Source: Reyranella sp.
GTDB lineage: Bacteria > Pseudomonadota > Alphaproteobacteria > Reyranellales > Reyranellaceae
Direction of reading: 5' to 3'
NCBI RefSeq assembly: GCF_030651995.1
Contig: NZ_JAUSBN010000013.1
Coordinates: 1 to 64,000 of the forward strand
Length of the DNA: 64,000 nt
Shown: one piece after another, positions 44,119 to 51,928 of the stretch
How positions within the stretch are numbered: the stretch's first letter is position 1
How the letters are laid out: each line of letters starts with the position of its first letter
Made by a program: the position numbers and the translations under genes
The notes under the pieces: generated by a model
Seen by the model: only the letters and a program-made list of their open reading frames with translations
Databases searched by the model: none
What the model was told of the DNA's origin: nothing

Positions 44119-47021
44119 TTGACCTCTCCGTTGGACGCCGCCCTGAAGCCGGCGCCGTAGCGCAGCACGTCGGGACGTTGCGGCAGATTGGGCGGCACCG
44201 GCAGGGTGGCGAACTGCGGCTCGCTGACGCCTTCCTCCGCGGGTACCTTCTCGATCCGGACGCGCAGGTCGTACCACGCGGCCTGGCCGGTCACCGGATC
44301 CGAATTGCCGTAGCGATGGCCGTCGCCGCGCTCGGGCAGCAGCTCGGAGATGACGTGATTGAGCAGGAAGCCCTTCTGCGACTCCGCGGCGTCCGGTGCG
44401 AGGTTCCAGGCGCCGGATCGCTTGCCGATGGCGTTCCACGTCCAGACGGTATGCGGATTGACGCCGTCCATCAGCTTGGCCTGGACCTTGATGCGCCCGT
44501 GATGGCTGGTGACGGCGACCCAGTCGCCCTCGGCGATGCCGAGCCTGGCCGCCGTCGCGTGATGGATGTGAAGGCGATTGTCGCCGTGGATCTGGCGCAG
44601 CCAGGCGTTCTGCGAGCCCCAGGCGTGATACATCGCCATCGGCCGCTGCGTGATCGCGTGCAGCGGGAAGGCGTCGCGCGCGACCTCGGCCTCCTCGAAC
44701 GGCATGTACCAGAGCGGCAACGGATCGAAGTAGGTCCTTACGCGGTGGCGATGCTCGTCCGGCGGCTGGACCTCGCCATGCCCGTCGGCGGCGAGGCGGA
44801 ACTTCTGCAGGACCTCGCTGTAGAGCTGCAGGACGATGGGTTCCGGCTTGTCGATCAGGCCCATGCCGACCGCCCAGTCGAGATAGGCGCGATTGGCATG
44901 CTTGAAGTAGCGCGCGTCGGCCGGAATCTCGTGACGCCAGAAACACTTGTTGGCGACGTAGGCGTCGAGCTGACCCTCATTGACCGCGCCGATGCCATGC
45001 TTGTCGCCGGCCGCGCCGCGCCAGCCGGCCAGGCTGCCGATGCCGGGCTTGCGCTCGTGATGGACGATGTAGTCGGGATAGCCGCCGGGATAGCGCGGGC
45101 TGCCGTCCTCCTTGATGAGGCCGGGCAGGCCGAGACGGGCGCCCAGGTCGATCAGCACGTCCTGGAACGGGCGCACGTCGCGGTCGGGCGCGATCACCGG
45201 CTGGCGAATCGAATCGGCGACGCCGTCGGCATCGCAGATCGGCCGGTCGAGCAGCGAGATGCAGTCCCAGCGCTCGAGATAGGTCGTGTCGGGCAGGATC
45301 AGGTCGGCATAGGCCACCATCTCGCTGGCATAGGCGTCGCAATAGATGATGCGCGGGATCTTGTAGTCGCCGGTCTCCGGATCCTTGTCGGTCAGCATCT
45401 CGATGGTGCCGGCCGTGTTCATCGACGAGTTCCAGCTCATGTTCGCCATGAACATGAAGAGCGTGTCGATCTTGTACGGATTGCCCGCCCAGGCGTTGCG
45501 GATGACCTGATGCATCATGCCGTGGGCCGCCAGCGGCGCCTCCCACGAGAAAGCCCTGTCGAGCCGGCGCGGCGTGCCGTCGGCCTCGACCAGCAGCTCC
45601 TGCGGCGATGTCGGGAAGCCGAGCGGCGGACCGGGCATCGGCTTGCCGGGCTGGACGTCGGCGGCGCGGCCGGTCGGCTTCACGCCGGGGGGCGTGGGCC
45701 GCGGGAAGGGCGGCTTGTAGCGGAAGCTGCCCGGCGAATCGACGGCGCCCAGCATCATCTGCAGGACGTGGATGGCGCGGCAGGTATGGAAGCCGTTGGA
45801 ATGGGCCGAGATGCCGCGCATCGCATGCATCGCGACCGGCCGGCCTATCATCCTGTCGTGCTGCCGTCCGGCCCAGTCGGTCCAGGGCTGCTCGATCACG
45901 ACGGTCTGTTCGAAGGCGGCATGCGCCAGTTCGGCGGCGATGCGCCGGATGGTATCGGCGTCGATGCCGGTCTCGGCGGCAACCGCGTCGGCCGCGTATT
46001 GCGGCTCGAGGCAGCGGGTGGCGACGAGATGGAAGGCCGGCACGGCGGCGCGCCCGTCGGCCAGGAAGACCTTGCCGGTCAGCTGCGGCCTGGCATCGAT
46101 CCGGTTTGCGCCGGCGACCGTCTGGGTCGCGCTGTCGAACACCAGCGGCTGGCCCGCGGCGTCACGGGCGAACAGGCCGTGATCGGCGGCGCCCTCGTCC
46201 TGGATCACGAGCCACGGCGCATTGGTGTAGCGACAGAGATATTCCTCGTCGATCTTGCCGGCGCGCAGCAGTTCCTGGATCAGCGCCAGGATGAACAGGC
46301 CGTCGGTTCCCGGCCGGATGCCGATCCATTCGTCGGCGATCGACGAGTAGCCGGTCCGGATCGGATTGACCGACACGAACTTGGCGGCGCCGCGCGTCTT
46401 GAGCTTGCCGAGGCCGGCCTTGATCGGATTGGAATCGTGGTCCTCGGCCACGCCGAACATCAGGAAATACCTTGTATTGTCCCAGTCCGGCTCACCAAAC
46501 TCCCAGAATGAGCCGCCGATCGTGTATAGCCCGGCTGCCGCCATGTTGACGGAACAGAACCCCCCATGGGCGGCATGGTTGGGCGTGCCGAACTGGCTCG
46601 CCCACCAGCCGGTCAGGGCCTGGCTCTGGTCGCGCCCGGTGAAGAAGGCCAGCTTGCGCGGATCGCTGCGCCGGATGGCGCCCAGCCAATCCGTGGCAGT
46701 CGCCATGGCCTCGTCCCACTCGATCTCCTGGTATTCGCCGCTGCCGCGCGGCCCGACCCGGCGCAACGGCTTGCGCAGCCGGGCGGGCGAATAATGGTTC
46801 ATGATCCCGGCCGAGCCCTTGGCGCAGAGCACGCCCTTGTTCACCGGATGGTCGCGATTGCCCTCGATGTAGCGAATGCGGCCGTCCTTCAGATGAACCT
46901 TGATGCCGCAGCGGCAGGCGCACATGTAGCAGGTGGTGTGCGTGATCTTGTCGGCGCTGGAAGCGTGGAGGTTCAGGCCCGCTGCCTGTTGATCGTCGGT
47001 CGCTTCCCCATCTTTCGGCAT
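44115..47021 (-). CDS. soeA: Molybdopterin oxidoreductase catalytic subunit (SoeA-like sulfite dehydrogenase)
   Basis: 968 residues. A 4Fe-4S site lies at the N-terminus (C31, C34, C36 and C38 in CYMCACRCGI, then C in GVLCAKGS), followed by the full molybdopterin dinucleotide fold (VNKGVLCAKGSAGIMNHYSP, EIEWDEAMATATDWL, SVNPIRTGYSSIADEW, WTWNAIGKRSGAWNL). No twin-arginine signal precedes the cluster, unlike DmsA. The length, A-B-C gene order and missing signal match the cytoplasmic sulfite-oxidising SoeABC. A reductase of another oxo-anion cannot be excluded. The start at 47021 has GGGAGGAAC upstream. Confidence 0.75.
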   Translation of the reverse strand: MPKDGEATDDQQAAGLNLHASSADKITHTTCYMCACRCGIKVHLKDGRIRYIEGNRDHPVNKGVLCAKGSAGIMNHYSPARLRKPLRRVGPRGSGEYQEIEWDEAMATATDWLGAIRRSDPRKLAFFTGRDQSQALTGWWASQFGTPNHAAHGGFCSVNMAAAGLYTIGGSFWEFGEPDWDNTRYFLMFGVAEDHDSNPIKAGLGKLKTRGAAKFVSVNPIRTGYSSIADEWIGIRPGTDGLFILALIQELLRAGKIDEEYLCRYTNAPWLVIQDEGAADHGLFARDAAGQPLVFDSATQTVAGANRIDARPQLTGKVFLADGRAAVPAFHLVATRCLEPQYAADAVAAETGIDADTIRRIAAELAHAAFEQTVVIEQPWTDWAGRQHDRMIGRPVAMHAMRGISAHSNGFHTCRAIHVLQMMLGAVDSPGSFRYKPPFPRPTPPGVKPTGRAADVQPGKPMPGPPLGFPTSPQELLVEADGTPRRLDRAFSWEAPLAAHGMMHQVIRNAWAGNPYKIDTLFMFMANMSWNSSMNTAGTIEMLTDKDPETGDYKIPRIIYCDAYASEMVAYADLILPDTTYLERWDCISLLDRPICDADGVADSIRQPVIAPDRDVRPFQDVLIDLGARLGLPGLIKEDGSPRYPGGYPDYIVHHERKPGIGSLAGWRGAAGDKHGIGAVNEGQLDAYVANKCFWRHEIPADARYFKHANRAYLDWAVGMGLIDKPEPIVLQLYSEVLQKFRLAADGHGEVQPPDEHRHRVRTYFDPLPLWYMPFEEAEVARDAFPLHAITQRPMAMYHAWGSQNAWLRQIHGDNRLHIHHATAARLGIAEGDWVAVTSHHGRIKVQAKLMDGVNPHTVWTWNAIGKRSGAWNLAPDAAESQKGFLLNHVISELLPERGDGHRYGNSDPVTGQAAWYDLRVRIEKVPAEEGVSEPQFATLPVPPNLPQRPDVLRYGAGFRAASNGEVK

Positions 47022-47165
47022 CACGTTCCTCCCGGGGAAAGGTTAATCTCTGCGCCTGTTTCCAAGAAGAAAATTATTTTGCGGCGCCTCGCGTGCGTAC
47101 GCCGACGCTTGCGCGCCCGATTGTTCCCTGATCTGCTCGACAGGCGGAATGCCGTTGGAGGACGC

Positions 47166-47288
47166 ATGTCGAACGCAGGCCGGACCAGCGAACCCCCATC
47201 GCGTCGGCATCGGGATTGGCTGCTGTCGGTGACTCAGGCGCTGGCAATGCTGGCGTTCAGCATCGTCATTCGCTGGATGGTTTCGTGA
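47166..47288 (+). CDS. 40-residue single-pass membrane microprotein
   Basis: MSNAGRTSEPPSRRHRDWLL, then a hydrophobic helix SVTQALAMLAFSIVIRWMV. A well-placed GGAGG lies 5 bp before the ATG. It is divergent from soeA, 144 bp away. Membrane orientation with the Arg-rich part inside is expected. Function unknown; the size makes chance possible. Confidence 0.45.
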   Translation: MSNAGRTSEPPSRRHRDWLLSVTQALAMLAFSIVIRWMVS

Positions 47289-47520
47289 GAGGCTGACTGG
47301 AAATCAATTGAATCGATTCGAGCACTTAACCTCATCCTGAGAGGATGACCGAAAATGAATTCAATCGATTCAAGTACTTACCTCATCCTGAGGAGCGCCG
47401 CCACGCGGCGCGTCTCGAAGGATGGGCAACAGGCGCCGTGCTCGTGCCCACCCTTCGAGACGCTCACAGCGTTCGCTCCTCAGGGTGAGGTTATCGGGGG
47501 GCGTTCGTAGCCTGTTGTTC
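47289..47520. repeat. Intergenic mosaic repeat with a 110-nt imperfect hairpin
   Basis: Two copies of an approximately 50-bp unit (AATTGAATCGATTCGAGCAC with CCTCATCCTGAG; AATTCAATCGATTCAAGTAC with CCTCATCCTGAG) lie side by side. The second leads into a hairpin at 47381-47490: CCTCATCCTGAGGAGCG pairs with CGCTCCTCAGGGTGAGG, and CGTCTCGAAGGATGGG with CCCACCCTTCGAGACG, one mismatch each. It resembles dispersed palindromic intergenic elements of alphaproteobacteria. Confidence 0.7.
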
Positions 47521-47697
47521 TTGCTGCTTTCATTTCCGGTCATCCTCCGAGGATGCGCGCACAACCGAAATAAACGAAACAAACGAAATAACTGGTGGCG
47601 AAGGGAGCTGCCCGCCGCGCGGTAGCTATATACCGCGGGATCAGTGCGGCGGATGTGCTGGATGACCTCGGCCCGGCCGGCGCAGGACCGCATCGGC

Positions 47698-47820
47698 CCT
47701 TCGCATCATAGGCGCAGCGAAACCCGATATAGACGGCATGGAAGCGGGCGGCCTTCCACTGGACGCCGTCGGCGCGGGCCTGGGCCGGGCCGTACCACCG
47801 GGACCCACCCGCGGTGAGAG
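47698..47820 (-). pseudogene. C-terminal fragment of a SUMF1/formylglycine-generating-enzyme-like protein
   Basis: The minus strand reads ALTAGGSRWYGPAQARADGV, then QWKAARFHAVYIGFRCAYDA, the closing section of the FGE-sulfatase fold. The intact gene at 49499 ends ALTAGGSWWYGPAQARADGA. The first 190 residues and the stop are lost here. About 85-90% identical at DNA level by eye. Confidence 0.8.
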
Positions 47821-47975
47821 CCGTCTCAACCCGACATGTCTGAGAGACATCGAGGGGAAGGTCGAGTTCGACCCGGTCACGCGTCACCCTCGGCGTGACG
47901 CGCCCGATCCAAACGCCGCCGGGTCCTGCCCGGGCAGCGTTTGGACGAACGACAATGCGCCGAACCGGAGTCCGG

Positions 47976-48932
47976 TCAGGCGTCGCTGGGCGCCAGGCCG
48001 AGCGTCTTCACGCGGTACTCTTCCCAGAACTTCAACCAGGCCTCGTCGCCCTGGCCCTTGAACTTCTTCTGGGCGTCAGCCCAGCCGGCCTGGACCTTCT
48101 TCAGCCGGGCCATGCGCTGGTCCTGCCAGGCCTGATGCTCGGGCTTCCAGATGCCCTTCTCCTTCAGGTAGCGGATCGAGCCTTCGTGCCAGGGCGCATC
48201 GGCCGGCGGCTTGCCGGAAATGTTCGGCGCCCAGTTGCCCGCGCTGGCGGTGATGGCCTTGATCAGGTCCATCGATTCGTCGATCGCCTTGACGATCGAA
48301 TAGACTTCGTCGGCGCTGGTGTTGGCATAGGTCGCGATGATCGGATAGCGGTAGCCGACGAGATCGATCGGCTTTTCCTTGGAGATGCCGGCGCCCGCCG
48401 TCTCGCGATAGGGTTCGAAGAAATCGGCGACCGCGCGAATGCGGTCCCAGCCGGCCTTGTCGGACGGCGGGAACGGCGGATAGGTGAGGCCTCGCGGACT
48501 CGCCTCGATCTCGCGCATGTTGGCCGAGGTGGTGACGCTCGAGAACGAATCGAGCTGGTTGTTGATCACCGCCGTCTTCATGGCGTTGTAGCTGCCGAAC
48601 CAGACGACCTGGACATCGGCGCGGGTCAGGCCGGCAAAGGCGAGATAGGCATCGGTCTTGACGTTGACCGACGGGTTGCCTTTGACGTAGCCGATGCGCT
48701 TGCCCTTGAGATCCTTCACTTCCTTGACGCCGATGTCGCCGGCGGTCGCCATCGCATTGCTGGCGGGCCGCGCGAGAACGACACGCACGTCCTGCGGGCC
48801 CCACGAAGGCGCCGCGAAGTCGAAGGTGCCTTCCGCGGAGAAATAGAGCTCGTTGGCCAGGAAGCCGTAATTGGCCTTGCCCTGCTTCATCGGCAGGAGG
48901 CGCCCGATCGAGGTGCCCGACGGCACGGCCAT
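47976..48932 (-). pseudogene. N-terminally truncated TAXI-family TRAP receptor
   Basis: The frame from AVPSGTSIGRLLPMKQGKAN to the C-terminal WEEYRVKTLGLAPSD is a TAXI-type solute receptor (GTSIGRLLPMKQGK, LAFAGLTRADVQVVWFGSYN). The signal peptide and about the first 60 residues are absent, and homology stops near 48932, 43 bp from the start of a divergent gene. An ATG at 48932 exists but gives a cytoplasmic stub. No TAXI permease is nearby. Confidence 0.75.
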
Positions 48933-48974
48933 GTGCCGGTATGCATCCCTGGTAGCCGGCGTGCGTTGTATCCC

Positions 48975-49358
48975 ATGTCCGACCGTCGCCCGCCTCCGAA
49001 CGACACGCCTTCGAACGACACGCCTTCGCACAGGGCCCCGCCGATCGATCCGCCGCGCAAGGAAGCGCCGATACGTGAGCCGTCCGACCGGGAGGCGCCG
49101 CCGCAGGAAGCGCCGCCAACCGAGGAAGAGCCGGGCAAGCCCAAGCCTTACGAGCGCGTCCAGAAGCTGCGGCTCGGCGTGCGGGTCGTGTGGTGGAGCG
49201 CGGTCGTGCTCACCGTCTGCTTCGGCGGACTGGCGCTGTGGATGGGCATGGGGCAGCGCGATCCCTTCTTCGCCCTGTTCTACCTCGCGCTGGCGGCCTG
49301 CTGCGCGGTCGCGGGCTATGGGACGCTGGTCGCCGTCCGCCGTCCGTCGGCCTCCTGA
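48975..49358 (+). CDS. Small Pro/Glu-rich membrane protein
   Basis: 127 residues. A disordered N-terminus rich in Pro, Asp and Arg (SDRRPPPNDTPSNDTPSHRA...APPTEEEPGKPK) precedes two membrane segments (VVWWSAVVLTVCFGGLALWM; PFFALFYLALAACCAVAGYG). Family not recognised. A damaged second copy of its C-terminal half lies at 50326-50480. Confidence 0.65.
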   Translation: MSDRRPPPNDTPSNDTPSHRAPPIDPPRKEAPIREPSDREAPPQEAPPTEEEPGKPKPYERVQKLRLGVRVVWWSAVVLTVCFGGLALWMGMGQRDPFFALFYLALAACCAVAGYGTLVAVRRPSAS

Positions 49359-49420
49359 GCGAGGCGGATGATCAGCAGGTAGACGCTGATCAACAGGGCC
49401 CGCCGACTCCCGTACTCGCG
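49359..49420 (-). pseudogene. 3' tail of a duplicated DUF membrane gene
   Basis: GATGATCAGCAGGTAGACGC and TGATCAACAGGGCCC on the plus strand match the 3' coding end of the gene at 50434-51129 (bases about 50487-50516, LLISVYLLI). Only this tail remains. It is convergent with the membrane gene, as in the second copy. Confidence 0.6.
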
Positions 49421-49498
49421 CCGCGCAACAGCAGACCGCGAGCCGCCGTCTCTCAGCGCGGTCCCGGTCGCCGGTTGCCGCGCCTTCCAGGAAGCATG

Positions 49499-50203
49499 TC
49501 AGCCCTTCGCATCGTAAGCGCAGCGAAACCCGATATAGACAGCGTAGAAGCTGGCGGCTTTCCACTGTGCGCCGTCGGCGCGGGCCTGGGCCGGGCCGTA
49601 CCACCAGGACCCGCCCGCGGTGAGGGCCTCTTCCCCGCGCCGGTCCGCCACCCACTCCCAGACATTGGCGCCCATGTCGTAGAGTCCATTGACGCCGCGC
49701 TTGGTGGTCGCGACGGGGACGTGCGCCCGACGGTTGTTGTTCATGCCGTCGGGGTCGTCGCCAACCGGATACTGGTAGGTCTGCTCCCGGACGTAACCGT
49801 CCGTCGGTCGGTCGCGCTGCTCGGTGTAGGCGGCGCTTCGCCACTCGGCGATGGTCGGCAGCCGGCCGCCAACATGTCGGCAAAAGGCATCGGCCTCCGC
49901 CCAGGTCACGTGCACGGCGGGCTCGGAGTCCTGGCCGGGCTGGCCCTGCGGACGCTCGTAGGTCCAGCCTTGCCGCCGCGTCCATCCGCCGGTGTATTCG
50001 AAACCACCACCCTCGCGTTCGGCCGCCGTTCGTAAAGACGTGGCGCGTGCGAAGGCGCGGAACTGGCCGATCGTCACTTCGGTCGCATCGATGCCAATCC
50101 CACCGATGCGCACAGGCTCCGGCCGTTGTGCGAGACAGGGGGCAGCACTGGCGATGACGGCAGCGAGCGATGCGGTAACGATCGTAAGTCGCGAAGGGAT
50201 CAT
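49499..50203 (-). CDS. SUMF1/formylglycine-generating-enzyme-like exported protein
   Basis: 234 residues. A signal peptide (MIPSRLTIVTASLAAVIASA, cleaved near CLAQ) is followed by the FGE-sulfatase fold: IGGIGIDATEVTIGQFRAFA, VHVTWAEADAFCRHVGGRLP, TIAEWRSAAY, LYDMGANVWEWVADR and GFRCAYDAKG. The two active-site Cys of true FGE are not both seen, so it is probably a structural or non-FGE member. Partner sulfatase not present nearby. Confidence 0.85.
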   Translation of the reverse strand: MIPSRLTIVTASLAAVIASAAPCLAQRPEPVRIGGIGIDATEVTIGQFRAFARATSLRTAAEREGGGFEYTGGWTRRQGWTYERPQGQPGQDSEPAVHVTWAEADAFCRHVGGRLPTIAEWRSAAYTEQRDRPTDGYVREQTYQYPVGDDPDGMNNNRRAHVPVATTKRGVNGLYDMGANVWEWVADRRGEEALTAGGSWWYGPAQARADGAQWKAASFYAVYIGFRCAYDAKG

Positions 50204-50325
50204 CGGTGTCGTGCTTCGTGCGTTTGGAGTGCCGCGTGGCCTACCTCTGCCGGAGCGTAGGTCGTGCCGCAGGCAGGCGGCAAGATGGTTTGTGGCGCGA
50301 GGGCCGATAGGCAGACGTTGCCGAG

Positions 50326-50480
50326 TGGTTCTGGCTGTCGTCTTCACGGCCTTGCGCTGTGGCTGGGGCTGGTGAAGGACCACTTCTTCGCCCTGTTCTA
50401 TCTTGCTCTGTCGGCCTGCTGCGCGGCCGCGGGCTACGGGTCGCCGGTGGTCTTCCGCCGTCCGTCGGCCTCCCGGGCGA
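50326..50480 (+). pseudogene. Degraded copy of the small membrane protein gene
   Basis: After a frameshift near 50350, the plus strand reads DHFFALFYLALSACCAAAGY, then GSPVVFRRPSAS, against DPFFALFYLALAACCAVAGY and RRPSAS in the gene at 48975. It has no N-terminal half, stop or start. Its end overlaps the antisense 3' end of the gene at 50434. Confidence 0.7.
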
Positions 50481-51129
50481 GGCTGGTGATCAGCAGGTAG
50501 ACGCTGATCAACAAAGCCCACACCGGGAAGACGATGAAGCTCCAGTCGACCCAGGGGCTGGCGAATAGCAGGAAGAGTCCCATCGCGAAGCCGGGCACTG
50601 CCAGCCAGCGCGCGACGAAGGCCGTACGCAGCGCGATCGTCGAAGTGACCAGCATGAACACGCCCGCCATCCGGATCGCGTAGACGTTGACCAGCGTGTA
50701 GGCGAAGGCCCGCGCAAAGGCGAAGGCGGGCGAGTCGCGCAGCGCCTCAGGATGGGCGGCATGGACGATGACGATGGCGCCGAACACCGCGGTGGCCACG
50801 AACATCAGGACGAGGAAGAGAAGCCCGCTGCCCAGGAAGACCGTGGCGAACAGGCGGTCCTCCGCCTCGGCCAGCCGGTCGCGCACCACGCCGATGAACC
50901 ACAGGAAAGCGACGCCGGCGAACGGCATCAGGTTGATCGCGAGCACGACCCGGTCGAGGCCGGCGACCAGCCATGTCCCGTGCTCCAGCGAGTCGCGTGG
51001 GACCGCCGACAGGAACAGCAGGAACGCGGCGATCAGCAGCCCGGAGAACAGGATGCCGGCGACCGCCGCCGCCCGCGGCGTGCGCAGCCTGCCGCGCGTC
51101 AGGAGCGTGGGCGACATCATCGGCGTCAT
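50434..51129 (-). CDS. Multipass membrane protein of unknown function
   Basis: 231 residues from ATG 51129 (MTPMMSPTLLTRGRLRTPRA), overlapping the upstream stop by ATGA. About six membrane segments (AGILFSGLLIAAFLLFLSAV, LFATVFLGSGLLFLVLMFVA, VWALLISVYLLITS). Family not recognised with certainty. The last 20 or so codons are shared with the relic on the other strand. Confidence 0.75.
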   Translation of the reverse strand: MTPMMSPTLLTRGRLRTPRAAAVAGILFSGLLIAAFLLFLSAVPRDSLEHGTWLVAGLDRVVLAINLMPFAGVAFLWFIGVVRDRLAEAEDRLFATVFLGSGLLFLVLMFVATAVFGAIVIVHAAHPEALRDSPAFAFARAFAYTLVNVYAIRMAGVFMLVTSTIALRTAFVARWLAVPGFAMGLFLLFASPWVDWSFIVFPVWALLISVYLLITSLAREADGRRKTTGDP

Positions 51130-51911
51130 GGCGGGCTGGGGAAGGCGTCGATCGCGGCGGCTGCGTTGGCAAGGGGCTGCTGGCTCACCCTGATGTAGCC
51201 GCTGCCCGGCCGATCGATGTCCTGGATCAGCAGCACCATCGTCGCCACGAGGATGCCGGTGATGAGGACGGGCACCCTTGCTCGCTTCGATTCGACGCCG
51301 CTGCCGTAGCCGGCGAAGCCGATGCCTGTGACGGACATGGCGTAGAGGGCGGCGATGACGACGAGGGGCAGGCGGTTGGACATCGCCGACAGTCGCTTCT
51401 CCTGATCGTCGATCATCTCGTTCAGCGACTGGATGAAGAGGCCCGTCGGCACCATCGCGTTGTCCTTGGCCGCCACCGCCTGCGCCTGCCGCCACAGCGC
51501 CTCCTGCAGGAGGTTCGAATGGGCGATCACCCTGTCGAACTCGGCGCGGCTAATGGGCCCGCGGGCGAGATCGAGGCGGATCTGGACGTACTCGCGCAGC
51601 AGTTTCACGGCGTCGCGGTCGTGCGGTGCCGGCAGCAGGCGGGCGCGCAGCGCCGTCGTGCCGATCGCGGCGGCCTCGATCATGGCCCCGTCGCGCCTGG
51701 CTTCGAAGCGCGCCAGCGCCATCGAGAAGGTGAACCCGATCATGAGCGCCAACAGGCCGAGGATGGCGCCCTCCAGGGTCGACACCTTGGCCGCGCCCTT
51801 GCGGGCTGCTCGCACGCCGAGCCAATGACCCACTTCGCCGGCGCCGAGGATCAGCACCAGGCTGGCCGCGAAGATCGCCAGCAGGGAGTAGTCGTCGATA
51901 TCGAACGGCAT
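51126..51911 (-). CDS. Bestrophin-like (DUF4239) membrane protein
   Basis: 261 residues. Two N-terminal membrane segments (LLAIFAASLVLILGAGEVGH; GAILGLLALMIGFTFSMALA), a helical cytoplasmic part (RFEARRDGAMIEAAAIGTTA) and two C-terminal segments (LVVIAALYAMSVTGIGFAG; VLITGILVATMVLLIQD). This layout matches DUF4239/bestrophin-like proteins, possible anion channels. Coupled to the downstream membrane gene. Confidence 0.75.
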   Translation of the reverse strand: MPFDIDDYSLLAIFAASLVLILGAGEVGHWLGVRAARKGAAKVSTLEGAILGLLALMIGFTFSMALARFEARRDGAMIEAAAIGTTALRARLLPAPHDRDAVKLLREYVQIRLDLARGPISRAEFDRVIAHSNLLQEALWRQAQAVAAKDNAMVPTGLFIQSLNEMIDDQEKRLSAMSNRLPLVVIAALYAMSVTGIGFAGYGSGVESKRARVPVLITGILVATMVLLIQDIDRPGSGYIRVSQQPLANAAAAIDAFPSPP

Positions 51912-51928
51912 CGCCGGCGCCCGCGCTT

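Noticed and set aside
44178-46511. 777-codon plus-strand open frame
   Set aside because: It is antisense to the molybdoenzyme catalytic gene; Arg/Asp/Gly-rich composition typical of shadow frames.
48940-49985. Upstream extension of the TAXI receptor frame
   Set aside because: Sequence before 48932 is low-complexity antisense to the membrane and SUMF1 genes; receptor homology begins only at AVPSGTSIG.
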